Source: Pararoseomonas baculiformis (GTDB lineage: Bacteria > Pseudomonadota > Alphaproteobacteria > Acetobacterales > Acetobacteraceae). From it: a DNA stretch of 64,000 nt. The notes beneath the pieces were generated by a model. It was not told where the DNA came from. It saw nothing but the letters and a program-made list of their open reading frames with translations, and searched no databases. The stretch lies in assembly GCF_017813395.1 (NCBI RefSeq), contig NZ_JAGIZB010000008.1, positions 62,001 to 126,000 of the forward strand. Reading direction: 5' to 3'. Both the position numbers and the translations under genes were made by a program. Below, piece by piece: positions 1 through 9,516 of the stretch (positions within the stretch are counted from its first letter, which is position 1; each line of letters opens with the position of its first letter).

Positions 1-1143
1 ATCGCCCGCGACGCCAGTCCCGCCGCGCGGATCGGTCCAGAGCTTCGGGTAGTTGTCCGTGTTCAGCCAGGTGCCGTTCGCGGTGTCCCAAAAGTTCCAG
101 GGCACGGCGCCGGCAGCCTCGGCCTGCCCCAGAGCGTAGGCGGCGACCTTCGCGTCGCCCGAGATGAGCCACGCGGTGTTAGCGCCCGTGACAATGCCGA
201 TGTCCGGCCGGCCGCCCGTCATGGGCATGAACTGCGTCAGGCCATTGGCCGAGAGCGGCTCGCCCCAGCCCGCGGCGTTCTGCGCCGCCGTCCAGGAATT
301 CAGCATTCCCGGATCGAGCTTAATGCTCGTGTCGTAATGCGCCACCGCGCCCGTGGAGGAGAGATAGTTGATGTCGTGGCGGATGTTCAGCCAGCCGGCA
401 TCGGCGCTCCCCAGCCCCTGGCCGCCATCGACCTCGTTGGAGGAGAAGCTGCGGTGCCAGTTCTGGTACTGCCCCTGGCTCACCGTCTCGCGGAGGACCT
501 CGGCGCCGTCGAGCCTGGCGACCGCCGTGTAGGACACACGGCCACCGGAGGTGCCCATCGCCCCGTCATTGTTGAAGCCCACATCGATCGACAGCCCCCC
601 ACCCTGGTAAGCCGTCACATCGAGGACGAGACGCTGTGAGCCTTCCAGCGCCACCTCAACGCGGGCCTGGGTCGCGAGCGGACCCGCCATCCAGAAAGAT
701 GCGGTTCCGTCGGCCAGCGCGTCGTTCAGGGCGTCCAGCACGTCAACATGCCGGGTGGTGCCGTTCGCACCGGTCAGATCGATGGTGAAGTCATGCGCAT
801 TCAGCGCGGCCTGGAGATCCATGGCCTGCGTCGCAGGAGCGCTGGAGCGGATCAGGGACACGGACACGCTCTCGCCTGCGGCGAGTTCGGGGCGCTCGAA
901 GGTGAGGATGGCCATCTTCGCCGAGCCATCCGGATAGGTCGTCTTGACGTCGAGCTGTACAGGGACGCGCTGGCCGTCGATGAGAGCCGTCAGGCCCGTG
1001 CCGGCCGGGACATCGCCCTGGACGAAGACCTGACCAAGCGTGGTCCTCCCATGGTCCAGGACCTGTTTCCCGGAGTTTTCCAGGTTCAGACCCACCACGA
1101 CATGACCAGCAGCGCTGGACGAGACAGAGTTTCCGTCGGCCAT
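1..1143 (-). CDS. RIFT-barrel-like carbohydrate-active protein, C-terminus cut by window edge
   Basis: An open frame of 381 codons runs off the left edge without a stop, so the C-terminus is missing. The ATG at 1141-1143 has an AGGGGG ribosome-binding site just upstream. The protein is clearly a paralogue of the one at 33687-35885: compare QLDVKTTYPDGSAKMAIL here with QLDVTTRHPDGSARFGLV there, GQYQNWHR with GQYQAWGR, and AEAAGAVPW in both. The N-terminal pattern recalls the RIFT-barrel domain of YetA/rhamnogalacturonan-lyase-like proteins, but this rests on memory of the family. Unlike its paralogue it has no N-terminal signal peptide, so any export would need a C-terminal signal lying outside the window. 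A role in modifying or binding the exopolysaccharide is inferred from position only. Confidence 0.7.
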   Translation of the reverse strand, partial: MADGNSVSSSAAGHVVVGLNLENSGKQVLDHGRTTLGQVFVQGDVPAGTGLTALIDGQRVPVQLDVKTTYPDGSAKMAILTFERPELAAGESVSVSLIRSSAPATQAMDLQAALNAHDFTIDLTGANGTTRHVDVLDALNDALADGTASFWMAGPLATQARVEVALEGSQRLVLDVTAYQGGGLSIDVGFNNDGAMGTSGGRVSYTAVARLDGAEVLRETVSQGQYQNWHRSFSSNEVDGGQGLGSADAGWLNIRHDINYLSSTGAVAHYDTSIKLDPGMLNSWTAAQNAAGWGEPLSANGLTQFMPMTGGRPDIGIVTGANTAWLISGDAKVAAYALGQAEAAGAVPWNFWDTANGTWLNTDNYPKLWTDPRGGTGVAGD

Positions 1144-1407
1144 TTTGCAGCCCCCTGAAGGCGAAGTCCTCAGCTCGCGAGTTCGGTGGCCACCCCAAAT
1201 CGATGGGGAATTTGGCCGCCCTTCGGAGCCGAACACAACATTGTGATCTGGGAGGGAGTGCTACGTCGAATGCAGATCCAAAGGGAACCCAGAAAAGAGC
1301 CCCTCTCGATCTTTAATCTCGTGATGATGGTTGATCTGAATCTCGCGTTTCGGGAGGAGGAAGTTGCAGGATTTGTCCAAAATTACTCATATTGCCTATG
1401 GCGATGA

Positions 1408-2496
1408 TCAGCCTCTCATGGCGCCAATGATCTTTCGCGCAGCGAGAACTACCCATCCCTGAACTGACGACCGACGCGCGAGCTCAACCCAAACAAATTT
1501 CCGTGATTCGAAGGCGAGACTCGCCTTGTAGCGCTGCGCCCCGGCCATCAGGTCGTAAGCGCTGTGCCCCTCAGTCACAGCCCGATTCACCGCCAGCAGG
1601 TGGCAGCTGAGCCCTGGCTTTTCGTGCCGTTGCGCCCCAGCACGGTCCAGTCCCGCCTGATAAGCGTGGATTACACCACCGAGAAGAAGGTTGTAAAGAA
1701 ATCCGACAGTCCTGTCACCTGCATCGATGCGGAGGAGATCGACTTCCCCGCGGGCTGAGGCGCGCTGGATGAGTGTCGTGTGGAAGCGGCGCACGAACGT
1801 CGTCGCAAAAGCGCCGGCCTGGCCGCGCTCGCGCCAGTCCGCGTTGTGAAGCGCTATCAGCCTCTCCAGGCTTGCCAGTGCCTGCTCCTCGGAAGCGGCA
1901 TGGTGGAGAGTAAGGGGACCGCTCGACGCATAGCTTCGTAGGGAACGTCGAAGCTGCTGGCGCGTATTCGCACTCAGCGTAGGTAGAAGATCGCCGCCGG
2001 CCTGGCGTACGGCATCCAGGTCGATCCACGGAGCCGGTCGCTCCTGCCGGCGGAGCACAAGTGCGCCCATACGGTCCGGCAGATCCGGATCGACACCGCT
2101 CAGCACCAGCCGGCGCGCACCCGGCGCCCGCAACGCAGCGCGGAGAAGCGCGGGACCAACCGCTTCGTATCCTCGCGCCATTAGGGGACCGTTATGCTCG
2201 ACGAAGGGGGAGTCCAGAATCGGGTCGCCGCTCTCCCCAAGCAGGAGGCGCCCTTTGTGGCGGTTCAACAGCGCAAGCCCGACAGTCTCTCCCGCCGCAC
2301 TCGCGCGCAGCAGCACGGGGTCAGGGAAGCGCTGCTCCACCAGACAGCCGACCCATGTCCAGGAACGGAAGAAGCAGGGAGCCGAGCGCAGTTCCAGCTC
2401 CCGCCATTCCCGTTCGAGCGCCGCGAAGTCGTGGATGGGCGACTCAGCCACCTCCACCGGCCCGGCACCTGCCCGGAACGGATCTTCCATGCGCAT
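1408..2496 (-). CDS. CelD/BcsL-type GNAT acyltransferase
   Basis: The 362-residue product is a GNAT-fold protein of the CelD/BcsL type found in cellulose and exopolysaccharide loci. The C-terminal half carries the family pattern YDLMAGAQRYKASLAF, followed by a basic tail. The family is thought to transfer acyl groups to polysaccharide or its precursors; the substrate here is unknown. I chose the ATG at 2494-2496 because GGGAG lies at the right distance upstream. A GTG at 2610 would lengthen it by 38 residues but has no good ribosome-binding site and crowds the divergent gene. It is transcribed away from the gene at 2720. Confidence 0.75.
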   Translation of the reverse strand: MRMEDPFRAGAGPVEVAESPIHDFAALEREWRELELRSAPCFFRSWTWVGCLVEQRFPDPVLLRASAAGETVGLALLNRHKGRLLLGESGDPILDSPFVEHNGPLMARGYEAVGPALLRAALRAPGARRLVLSGVDPDLPDRMGALVLRRQERPAPWIDLDAVRQAGGDLLPTLSANTRQQLRRSLRSYASSGPLTLHHAASEEQALASLERLIALHNADWRERGQAGAFATTFVRRFHTTLIQRASARGEVDLLRIDAGDRTVGFLYNLLLGGVIHAYQAGLDRAGAQRHEKPGLSCHLLAVNRAVTEGHSAYDLMAGAQRYKASLAFESRKFVWVELARRSSVQGWVVLAARKIIGAMRG

Positions 2497-2719
2497 TGTC
2501 TCCCGGAAGAGCTGCCGGCGGCCTGACCGCGCGGAGAACGCAGCGAATGGCCGACGGGACTTAGCAGGCAGCTTATGCCTCGCCCCGGCCCAGTGATAGT
2601 TAGGCGGCACAAAGCGCCTCGGTTATCGCTTGGCGCATCCGCAGGACGGGCAGCCTGCCCGGCTTTGCGCAAGCGCCATCCGGGCGCCGACCGGCTGCCG
2701 ATTTGAGGTGACGTCGACC

Positions 2720-3514
2720 GTGTCAGCGCAATCCTTGGCTTCGGCAGCGTTCCTGCCGCCAACACTCCTCCTGCTGCTCGCGGTAGCCGGAGGCCTTCTG
2801 GCATGGCGGGGCTGGAGACTGGGCGGCTTGGCAGCGGCCGCTGCGGCGTTTGGGGTCATCCTTCTCGCGACTCCTGCGGCTGAGAACTGGTTGTTGGGTA
2901 GCCTGGAGCGAGAAGCAGCACGGAGCCCGGGTACCGCCGCGGAGCCTTCGGCGATTATCGTGCTCGGTGGCGACGGGGCTCTGGGCGCGGATGGCCCTGA
3001 GATCGGGCCGCTTACCCTGGAACGGCTGCGCGCCGGCGCGGCGTTGCACCGCCGCACCGGCCTGCCGTTGCTCGTCACCGGAGGGCCATTGTCGAAGGGT
3101 GCCACTCCCATCGCCAAGCTGATGGCCGAGAGCCTGGAAGCGGATTTTGGCGTGGCGGTCCGTTGGGTGGAGGCGGAGGCACCCGATACGCGCGGCAATG
3201 CCGAGTACAGCGTCGGGCTTCTCAGGAGCAGCGGGATCGGCTCGGCCTACCTTGTCAGCCATGGCTGGCATCTTCCGCGCGCCGCCGAAGCCTTTGCGCG
3301 GCTGGGGTTTCCTGTCTCGCTGTCGCCGATCCGCGTCAGCCCTCTCCCTCCGGGCCGGCTGACGGACTGGATTCCGCGGACCGATCACCTGGCGTGGAGT
3401 TGGTACGGCATCCGGGAATATGCCGGACGGCTGGTCTATCGCCTTCGGGACGGCACGGCGGAGGGCCGTCGGAATGTTTTACATACCGCCGAAGATGGGC
3501 GTAAAATACATTGA
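2720..3514 (+). CDS. YdcF/SanA-like DUF218 membrane protein
   Basis: The 264-residue protein has two hydrophobic N-terminal segments (about residues 8-50), then a DUF218 domain. The domain shows the typical IIVLGGDG start, LLVTGG in the middle, and DTRGNAEYS and SHGWHLPRAAEAF further on. YdcF/SanA/ElyC proteins act at the envelope and are linked to lipid-carrier or polysaccharide metabolism; the exact reaction is not established. The GTG at 2720 is preferred because GAGGTGA sits 8 bases upstream; a TTG at 2630 is possible but weak. Its place beside acyltransferases and glycosyltransferases fits an envelope polysaccharide role. Confidence 0.75.
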   Translation: MSAQSLASAAFLPPTLLLLLAVAGGLLAWRGWRLGGLAAAAAAFGVILLATPAAENWLLGSLEREAARSPGTAAEPSAIIVLGGDGALGADGPEIGPLTLERLRAGAALHRRTGLPLLVTGGPLSKGATPIAKLMAESLEADFGVAVRWVEAEAPDTRGNAEYSVGLLRSSGIGSAYLVSHGWHLPRAAEAFARLGFPVSLSPIRVSPLPPGRLTDWIPRTDHLAWSWYGIREYAGRLVYRLRDGTAEGRRNVLHTAEDGRKIH

Positions 3515-3609
3515 CGTTCAAGCTCTTACAGCTTGGTTTGGAACTTGCTACCTTCGGGTATCTCGACCCGGAGCGAGGACGTGGCGCCATGCGCGTGACT
3601 GAGGATCGT

Positions 3610-3681
3610 ATGTCTTTGACAGCATGCCGCCGTGCGGGGCGGGCGGTCGCGCGCCGGGCTATCACTCGGGCCTGGCGTTAG
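3610..3681 (+). CDS. candidate 23-codon leader frame ahead of the acyltransferase
   Basis: An ATG at 3610 follows GAGGATCGT, a good ribosome-binding site. The frame ends with TAG at 3679-3681, two bases before the ATG of the next gene. The predicted peptide is strongly basic and arginine-rich. It could be a leader that loads ribosomes onto the following gene, whose own start has a poor ribosome-binding site. It could also be chance. Confidence 0.25.
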   Translation: MSLTACRRAGRAVARRAITRAWR

Positions 3682-3683
3682 CG

Positions 3684-4856
3684 ATGCACTCAGTTAGTCA
3701 GCCTTTCCTTCTCGCCGAACCAGACAGGGGACAGCCGCTGGTCGATACCCCCAAGCAGTCGAGCCAGATCGCGCCTTCCCGCAGGGCATCGCCGCATGTT
3801 GCGCCCGCCGCGTCGGATAGGCCGGACCGTTGTCTCCCGGATTGGTGGGACGCCTTCCTCGCTCCAGCTGGGACCGACGACTTCTTCGCGTCCCGCGCCT
3901 GGTACGCCTCCCTCTTGGCTGGGGCCCTGCCTGATGGTGCATCTGTCAAAGCGCTGGCCCTGCGTGACGCAGTGCTCCTTCCGCTCATGGAGCGTGAGGG
4001 TCGGCGGAGCTCGCTGACCACCCCCTACACGATTTCCTGGCGCCCCCTTCCTGCTGCCGGTTCATCCGCCGCGATGCTGCGCGAGGCCGGGCGCGATCTC
4101 TCCCGCCTCGTGCGGCATTCCGCCCCGTGGCGGTTCGATGCTGTTGATGCCACGGCCCCCGGGCTAGCACCCCTGATCGAAGGGATTCGCAGCGGCGGCG
4201 TCGCGGTTCTCCAGCACGACCATTTCGGCAATTGGCACGAGGCATTCCCGTCCGGAACGAACTGGGACGCCTATCTTGGCGCGCGCGACCCGGCTTTGCG
4301 CACCACCATCCGGCGGAAGCTCGCGCGCGCAGCGCGCATCACCGACTTCACCCTCATCGACGCACCCGGCGCAGGCATCGAAGCCGGGATCGCCGACTAC
4401 GAAGCGGTTCGCGACCGGAGTTGGAAACCTTACGAGCCCAACCCGGGCTTTGACGCCGTTCTGATGCGCATGGCTGCCGCACAGGGCGCGCTGCGCCTCG
4501 GCGTGCTGCGGGATGCGGCGGCGGGAACGCCAATGGCTGCACAGTACTGGATCCGCTCCGGGGAGCGGGCCTATCTGCTCAAGCTCGCCCATGACGAGGC
4601 ACGCCGTGCTGATTCACCCGGAACGGTGCTGACCGCCCTGATGATCCGCCATCTTCTCACTGAGGGCGTCCGAGAGCTGGATTTCGGGCGGGGCGATGAT
4701 CCCTACAAGCGGCTCTGGGTCGGCTGCCGGCGGCAGCGGATCGGGCTGATTCTCGCCAGCCCCTTGACGCTGGGCGGGCTGGCGGCGGTGGCCCGCCACG
4801 GCGCCGGCCGGGCTCGCCGCGCGGTGCGCGCGAGGCTCGGGAGGGGCGCGGCATGA
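3684..4856 (+). CDS. CelD/BcsL-type GNAT acyltransferase
   Basis: The 390-residue product is a second CelD-like GNAT protein. The C-terminus carries ELDFGRGDDPYKRLWVG, the hallmark of this family, and the central part contains the helix-rich TTIRRKLARAARI segment that precedes the acceptor domain. Likely role: acylation of exopolysaccharide units in the cytoplasm; the acceptor is unknown. It overlaps the next glycosyltransferase by ATGA, so the two are translationally coupled. The start could also be an ATG at 3624, which would add 20 residues; neither start has a strong ribosome-binding site. Confidence 0.75.
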   Translation: MHSVSQPFLLAEPDRGQPLVDTPKQSSQIAPSRRASPHVAPAASDRPDRCLPDWWDAFLAPAGTDDFFASRAWYASLLAGALPDGASVKALALRDAVLLPLMEREGRRSSLTTPYTISWRPLPAAGSSAAMLREAGRDLSRLVRHSAPWRFDAVDATAPGLAPLIEGIRSGGVAVLQHDHFGNWHEAFPSGTNWDAYLGARDPALRTTIRRKLARAARITDFTLIDAPGAGIEAGIADYEAVRDRSWKPYEPNPGFDAVLMRMAAAQGALRLGVLRDAAAGTPMAAQYWIRSGERAYLLKLAHDEARRADSPGTVLTALMIRHLLTEGVRELDFGRGDDPYKRLWVGCRRQRIGLILASPLTLGGLAAVARHGAGRARRAVRARLGRGAA

Positions 4857-6007
4857 AGATCCTCTATTCCCACCGCATCGCGTCGCGTGATGGCCAGGGC
4901 GTTCATCTCGACAGTCTCGTCGCCGCGCTTCGGAAAGCGGGGCACACGGTTCGCGTCGTCGGCCCCGCGAGTTACGAGAACACGGCACTGGGCGAGGGAA
5001 GCCGCATGGTGTCCTGGCTTCGCCGGCGGCTGCCCAGCGCGGCCGGCGAGATTGCGGAGTTGCTCTATGGCGTGCCGGCCACGCGGCGGCTGGAACGTGC
5101 CGCGGCCGAGTTCCAGCCGGACGCCATCTACGAGCGGTACAACCTGTTCCACCTGGCCGGCGCCATCGTCGCGCGGCGCCGGGGCCTGCCCCTCCTGCTG
5201 GAGGTGAATGCTCCGCTCGCTGACGAGCGCATGCGCTTCGGCGGGCTGCGGCTTCGCCGCCTGGCGCGCTGGGCCGAGCGCTTCGTCTGGCTGCGGGCCG
5301 ACCGCGTCTTGCCGGTGACCGAGGTTCTGGCCGCGCAGGTCGCCGCGGCCGGCGTGCCGCAGGAGCGAATTGCCGTCGTGCCGAACGGCATCCACCTCGA
5401 TGAATTTCCGGAAGGCGCCCCAAGGATCGCTGAGGGGACGAAGCCACTCGTGCTTGGCTTCGTGGGATTCGTGCGGGACTGGCACGGGCTGCAGCACGTC
5501 ATCCGTGCGCTCGCCGGCTGGAACGAGACCCCTCCCCTTTGCCTCACCGTTGTCGGGGATGGCCCTGCTCGCGAGGGTCTGGAGCGCCTGGCCGAGGAAC
5601 TCGGCATCTCCCACCGGGTCCGCTTCACGGGGCTGGCCGGGCGAGAGGAGGTGCCGGGGCTGATCGCGGAGTTCGACATCGCGCTGCAGCCCGCGGCCGT
5701 GCCCTACGCATCCCCGCTCAAGATCTTCGAATACATGGCTGCCGGCAGGGCGATCGTCGCGCCGGACCAGCCCAACATCCGCGAGGTGCTGGAGCACGGA
5801 CGCACCGCCCTGCTGTTCAATCCCGGCGATCCCGCCGCACTCTGGGCAGAGGTGGAGCGGCTCGCCCGCGACCCGCAGATGCGCGCCCGTCTCGGCACGG
5901 CCGCGCGGGCGGAGGTCGAAGCGCGCGACCTGACATGGGAAGGCAATGCGCGGCGCGTCGCCGCCATGGCAGAGGAGGAGGCCGCGCGCCGCGGACGCGC
6001 GGCATGA
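4853..6007 (+). CDS. GT4-family glycosyltransferase
   Basis: This 384-residue enzyme has the GT-B fold of family GT4. The N-terminal domain starts MKILYSHRIASRDGQGVH with the acceptor-side glycine motif. The nucleotide-sugar domain shows VVPNGIHLDEF near residue 180 and the E-x7-E region KIFEYMAAGRAIVAPD near residues 290-305. It should transfer a sugar from an activated donor to a lipid-linked EPS intermediate at the inner face of the membrane. It overlaps its neighbours on both sides by ATGA, forming a tight transfer module with the gene at 6004. Confidence 0.85.
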   Translation: MKILYSHRIASRDGQGVHLDSLVAALRKAGHTVRVVGPASYENTALGEGSRMVSWLRRRLPSAAGEIAELLYGVPATRRLERAAAEFQPDAIYERYNLFHLAGAIVARRRGLPLLLEVNAPLADERMRFGGLRLRRLARWAERFVWLRADRVLPVTEVLAAQVAAAGVPQERIAVVPNGIHLDEFPEGAPRIAEGTKPLVLGFVGFVRDWHGLQHVIRALAGWNETPPLCLTVVGDGPAREGLERLAEELGISHRVRFTGLAGREEVPGLIAEFDIALQPAAVPYASPLKIFEYMAAGRAIVAPDQPNIREVLEHGRTALLFNPGDPAALWAEVERLARDPQMRARLGTAARAEVEARDLTWEGNARRVAAMAEEEAARRGRAA

Positions 6008-7107
6008 GCGATCCTTCCGTGCCCCTGGTCCTCAGCGTGTTCCCCAGCTTCGCGGTTGGCGGGGCACAGGTGCGCTTCGCGGCGCTCGCCAACTTCCAGG
6101 GGCGGAGGTGGCGGCACGTCGTGGTCTCCTTGGATGGCCGATACGAGTGCGCGGAGCGGATCAGCCCCGAAGTGCCGCTGCAGCGCCATCCATTCCAGGC
6201 GCCCCATGGAGAGCGCCTGCCCAGCCGCCTGCGCCGGATCCGCGAAACGCTGCGCGTCTTGCGGCCAGACGCGTTGGTGACAAGCAACTGGGGATCGATC
6301 GAGTGGGCGATCGCGAACCTCACGGGGCCAAGGATCCGCCATCTTCACACGGAGGATGGGTTCGGACCGGACGAGGTGCATGGGCAGAAGCCCCGGCGCG
6401 TCCTGACGCGCGCACTCGCCCTGCGCTGGAGTGAGGTCGCCCTCCCCTCCTCCGGATTGTTGCAAACGGCCCGGGCGACCTGGCGACTGCCAGAATCCCG
6501 CCTGCATTTCATTGCGAATGGCCTCGACCTCACCCGGTTCCGGACGGATGGCCCGCGCGCCGATCTGGCCGTGCCGGGCGACGGCCCGATGATCGGCACC
6601 GTTGCGGCGCTGCGCCCCGAGAAGAACCTCGCGCGTCTCCTGCGGGCAGCGGCGATCCTGCGGGACGAGGGCGTGCCGATGCGGCTGCTGATAGCCGGGC
6701 GAGGCACCGAGGAGCAGGCGCTGCGGGATCTCACGCGAACGCTCGGCCTGGCAGACCGGGTGCTCTTCGCGGGGCATGTTCCGGACCCCTCGTCGCTCTA
6801 CCGCGCGATGGACCTCTTCGCCCTATCCTCTGACACCGAGCAGATGCCCTTCTCGGTCCTTGAAGCCATGGCGAGCGGGCTTCCGGTGGCTGCGACCGAT
6901 GTCGGTGATGTCCGCTTCATGCTTTCCGACATCAACCGGCCGCTTGCGGTGGAGCGCACCGACGTGGCCCTGGCCGGGGCGCTCCGCACATTGCTGAACG
7001 ATCCCGCGCTCCGCGCGCGGATCGGGACGGCGAACCGGGAGAAGGCGGAGCAGGACTACGACCAGGGCGCGATGTTCCGCGCCTATGCCAAGCTGATCAC
7101 CGGATGA
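6004..7107 (+). CDS. GT4-family glycosyltransferase
   Basis: The 367-residue product is a GT4 glycosyltransferase. It begins LVLSVFPSFAVGGAQVRF, has IANGLDLTRF at the domain junction and GTVAALRPEKNLARLL at the start of the donor domain. The E-x7-E motif PFSVLEAMASGLPVAATD lies near residue 282. The ATG at 6004 overlaps the previous stop. It acts in EPS repeat-unit assembly; donor and linkage cannot be read from the sequence. The gene ends 11 bases from the stop of a convergent gene. Confidence 0.85.
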   Translation: MSDPSVPLVLSVFPSFAVGGAQVRFAALANFQGRRWRHVVVSLDGRYECAERISPEVPLQRHPFQAPHGERLPSRLRRIRETLRVLRPDALVTSNWGSIEWAIANLTGPRIRHLHTEDGFGPDEVHGQKPRRVLTRALALRWSEVALPSSGLLQTARATWRLPESRLHFIANGLDLTRFRTDGPRADLAVPGDGPMIGTVAALRPEKNLARLLRAAAILRDEGVPMRLLIAGRGTEEQALRDLTRTLGLADRVLFAGHVPDPSSLYRAMDLFALSSDTEQMPFSVLEAMASGLPVAATDVGDVRFMLSDINRPLAVERTDVALAGALRTLLNDPALRARIGTANREKAEQDYDQGAMFRAYAKLITG

Positions 7108-7121
7108 GGGAAGTGCCCTCA
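7105..7121. terminator. short hairpin between convergent stop codons
   Basis: TGAGGG and CCCTCA form a 6-bp stem around a 5-base loop. The two outer ends of the stem are the stop codons of the convergent genes at 6004 and 7119. There is no T-run, so it is a weak terminator at best. Confidence 0.25.
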
Positions 7122-8030
7122 GCTGTAGAGGTGGGCGCGTTCCTCCTGCTTCGCCGCATCGGCCCTCGCGACATCGCGCAGGATGCGCTTGCGGGCCAGT
7201 CGGTCGAACCAGGTGTCCAGGCCGTTCCAACGGACCTCCATGGCCGCGTGGTGCTCCCGGTAGAGGTCCACGACATGCTCCGGCATGGCTTCCACGCCAC
7301 GCTCGAACAGCAGGGGATAGAGCATGTTCGCCTGCTGGCGGCGCACGGCGTAGCGCATGCGGCGGTTGCGATAGATGCGCCAGTCCCGCAGCGACCAGGG
7401 GGAAAGGGGCGGGTATGCGAAGCCGCCCCTCTCGGTCGCGGTAACGCGGCGGTCGTTCCGCGGTCCGCGCGTGTCCAGGTCGTGCTTGATCAGCGTGGTG
7501 ACCAGCCCGTCCTCCCCGAACATCCCGAAGGGCAGGCGAAGGCCACGCTGGCGGAAAGCGGCCACGGCTTCGCCACGCAGCGCGTAGAGATTGCCCGCCA
7601 TCTCGCGGTTGCGGACCAGCTTGGCCCGGAAGGCATCGCGGGAGCGGCCGGAGATGGGAAGCGCCGCGCATCCATTCGCCTCCGGCTCCGCCGCGAAGCG
7701 CTCCAGGAAGCCCGCGATCGATCCAGGCGCCGCAAGCATGTCACCGTCGGTGAAGACATGCGCGGCCGCGTCGGCCGGCGCCACCTCGTGCACGTAGGTG
7801 TTCCAGGCATTCGCCTTGTCGCCCCGGGCAATGACCACGGGATGAAGGGTGAAGCCCTGCGGGACATAGCTGCGGACCACGCGCTCCGTCCCGTCCGTGC
7901 AGCCATTGATCAGCACGTGAACCTGCAGCTCCGCCTCGCCAGCGAGGGCGGCCAGCGCATCCAGGCTGGCCGTGATCGCGGCCTCTTCGTTATAGGCGAA
8001 GATCGCGACCGAGACGGGGGAAAGGATCAT
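7119..8030 (-). CDS. GT2-family glycosyltransferase
   Basis: The 303-residue protein is a GT-A enzyme of family GT2. It shows VSVAIFAYNEEAAI at the N-terminus, VLINGCTDGT next, and the metal-binding FTDGDMLA near residue 92. It lacks a C-terminal membrane domain, so it is probably a soluble or peripheral EPS glycosyltransferase. I chose the ATG at 8028-8030, which follows GAGGG; a TTG at 8087 would add 19 residues that do not match the fold. It is the only minus-strand gene in an otherwise plus-strand block. Confidence 0.8.
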   Translation of the reverse strand: MILSPVSVAIFAYNEEAAITASLDALAALAGEAELQVHVLINGCTDGTERVVRSYVPQGFTLHPVVIARGDKANAWNTYVHEVAPADAAAHVFTDGDMLAAPGSIAGFLERFAAEPEANGCAALPISGRSRDAFRAKLVRNREMAGNLYALRGEAVAAFRQRGLRLPFGMFGEDGLVTTLIKHDLDTRGPRNDRRVTATERGGFAYPPLSPWSLRDWRIYRNRRMRYAVRRQQANMLYPLLFERGVEAMPEHVVDLYREHHAAMEVRWNGLDTWFDRLARKRILRDVARADAAKQEERAHLYS

Positions 8031-8334
8031 CGGCCCTCGCTCTGCGGAGCTGCCCGCTTCACGGCGGGAATGTGTTGGATCGGCCAAGCGCCGTCAACTC
8101 GCCCGACCGGAGCCGCGCTGCACTATAACGACATTGGGCACCCTGACCTCTCCTCGAGCCGCGATACGTCGGCATGCAGGATATCCGCATTCACCAGGCT
8201 GCAGAACCTTTGCCGATGCACCGGATCCGGGCGAGACGGGAGGACAGCCTTGCGGATGCCGGCCAGCCCCCGGTCACCCGGCTGCGCGGATCTGGTAACG
8301 GCCAGGAGACGCCCGAGGTGAGCAGGAACGCAGC
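8031..8334. other. divergent intergenic region
   Basis: This 304-bp stretch separates two divergent glycosyltransferase genes and must hold both promoters, but no convincing -35/-10 pair can be read. Its right half contains the short open frame listed at 8174-8338. Confidence 0.4.
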
Positions 8335-8338
8335 ATGA
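8174..8338 (+). CDS. candidate 54-residue small protein bridging into the glycosyltransferase
   Basis: An ATG-started frame of 54 codons ends in an ATGA overlap with the next gene. The product is polar and basic with no recognisable domain. No strong ribosome-binding site precedes the ATG. It may serve only for translational coupling or be fortuitous. Confidence 0.2.
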   Translation: MQDIRIHQAAEPLPMHRIRARREDSLADAGQPPVTRLRGSGNGQETPEVSRNAA

Positions 8339-9516
8339 CCACCCCCGTCCTCTTCGTGAATTTCGGTGAAGATCATGTCAGCGGCCAGGAAAGGGTGCTG
8401 TTGGATCTTGTGACCGGGCTGGACCCGAGCCGTTTCACGCCCGTGGTCTGGTGCAACAGCCGCCGCCTTGCGCAGGCTTGTACGGAGGTAGGGGTCACGG
8501 TCCACGAGACGCAGTTCGAGTTCTACTTCGACTTCTCGTCGCCCCGCTTCAGCCCGCGGCGCTACCTGTCCTTCGTCGGTGAAGCGCTGCGGCTGATCCG
8601 TTCGCACAAGATCCGCGTCATCCATGCGAATGGCGCAGCGCCCGTGCAGTGGCTTGCGCCGGCGCGACTGATCTCCGGCTGCAGCCTCGTCCTGCACCTT
8701 CACACGCGCTACCTCCGGCGCAGCCGGTACGTGCTCCTGGCACACGCGGTTGACCACGCCGTCGGGGTCTCCCGGCAGGTCACCGAAGGCCTCCTCGAGG
8801 ATGGCATGCCGGCCGACCGGGTCGAGGTCATCCACAACGGGTTCGATCCCGCTCGCGCAAGCACATCGGACCGCGATCTCAGAAGCGAGCTCCAGATACC
8901 GGCGGATGCGTTTGTTGTCTGCTCCCTCGGCACGCTCGTACCCCGGAAAGGCTTCGACACCCTCATGCGGTCCGTCGCCAGCCTGCCCGATTCCGTGCAG
9001 CTTCTCATTGCCGGGGATGGCCCGCTCAGGAAGCCGCTGGAACAGCTGCGCGCAGAGCTTGGGCTGGAAAAGCGCGTTCACTTCCTCGGCAGGACGGAGG
9101 ACGTGATGGCAGTTTACCGCGCGTCGAACGCCTTCGCCCTTGCCTCTCTGCAAGAGGGCCTGCCGCTGGTCGCGATCGAGGCAGCCTATGCCGGGCTTCC
9201 TGTTGTCGCGACCTCCGTCGGGGGCAATCCGGAAGCTGTCCTGGACGGTGTCTCAGGCCTGTTGGTTCCGCCGGGCGATCACGAGGCGTTGAGCGCCGCA
9301 TTGCATCGCTTTTTGGCGGACCCGGAACTATGCATCCGTATGGGCAATGCCGGGCGCCAGAACGCCCTCGCCCGATTCAACATGAAGCAGATGCTCTCAA
9401 AGTTCGAAGACCTCTACATCGCCCTGTCCGGACCGGGTCGCCGCCTTCCCCTGGCGGCACGCCTCAGGCCGTATATACGGCTGGTGCGGCCGGGCACGAG
9501 CTTCCGGAGCAACTGA
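8335..9516 (+). CDS. GT4-family glycosyltransferase
   Basis: The 393-residue product is a GT4 enzyme. It starts VLFVNFGEDHVSGQERVL, has VIHNGFDPAR near the centre, SLGTLVPRKGFDTLMRSV in the donor domain, and the E-x7-E region LPLVAIEAAYAGLPVVATS near residue 275. It is predicted to extend the lipid-linked EPS unit in the cytoplasm. The stop TGA shares a base with an ATG that opens a 38-codon frame leading into the next gene. Confidence 0.85.
   Translation: MTTPVLFVNFGEDHVSGQERVLLDLVTGLDPSRFTPVVWCNSRRLAQACTEVGVTVHETQFEFYFDFSSPRFSPRRYLSFVGEALRLIRSHKIRVIHANGAAPVQWLAPARLISGCSLVLHLHTRYLRRSRYVLLAHAVDHAVGVSRQVTEGLLEDGMPADRVEVIHNGFDPARASTSDRDLRSELQIPADAFVVCSLGTLVPRKGFDTLMRSVASLPDSVQLLIAGDGPLRKPLEQLRAELGLEKRVHFLGRTEDVMAVYRASNAFALASLQEGLPLVAIEAAYAGLPVVATSVGGNPEAVLDGVSGLLVPPGDHEALSAALHRFLADPELCIRMGNAGRQNALARFNMKQMLSKFEDLYIALSGPGRRLPLAARLRPYIRLVRPGTSFRSN

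Noticed and set aside
7104-8321. A 405-codon plus-strand frame across the GT2 gene
   Set aside because: It is the antisense of a glycosyltransferase with clear DxD and nucleotide-binding motifs.
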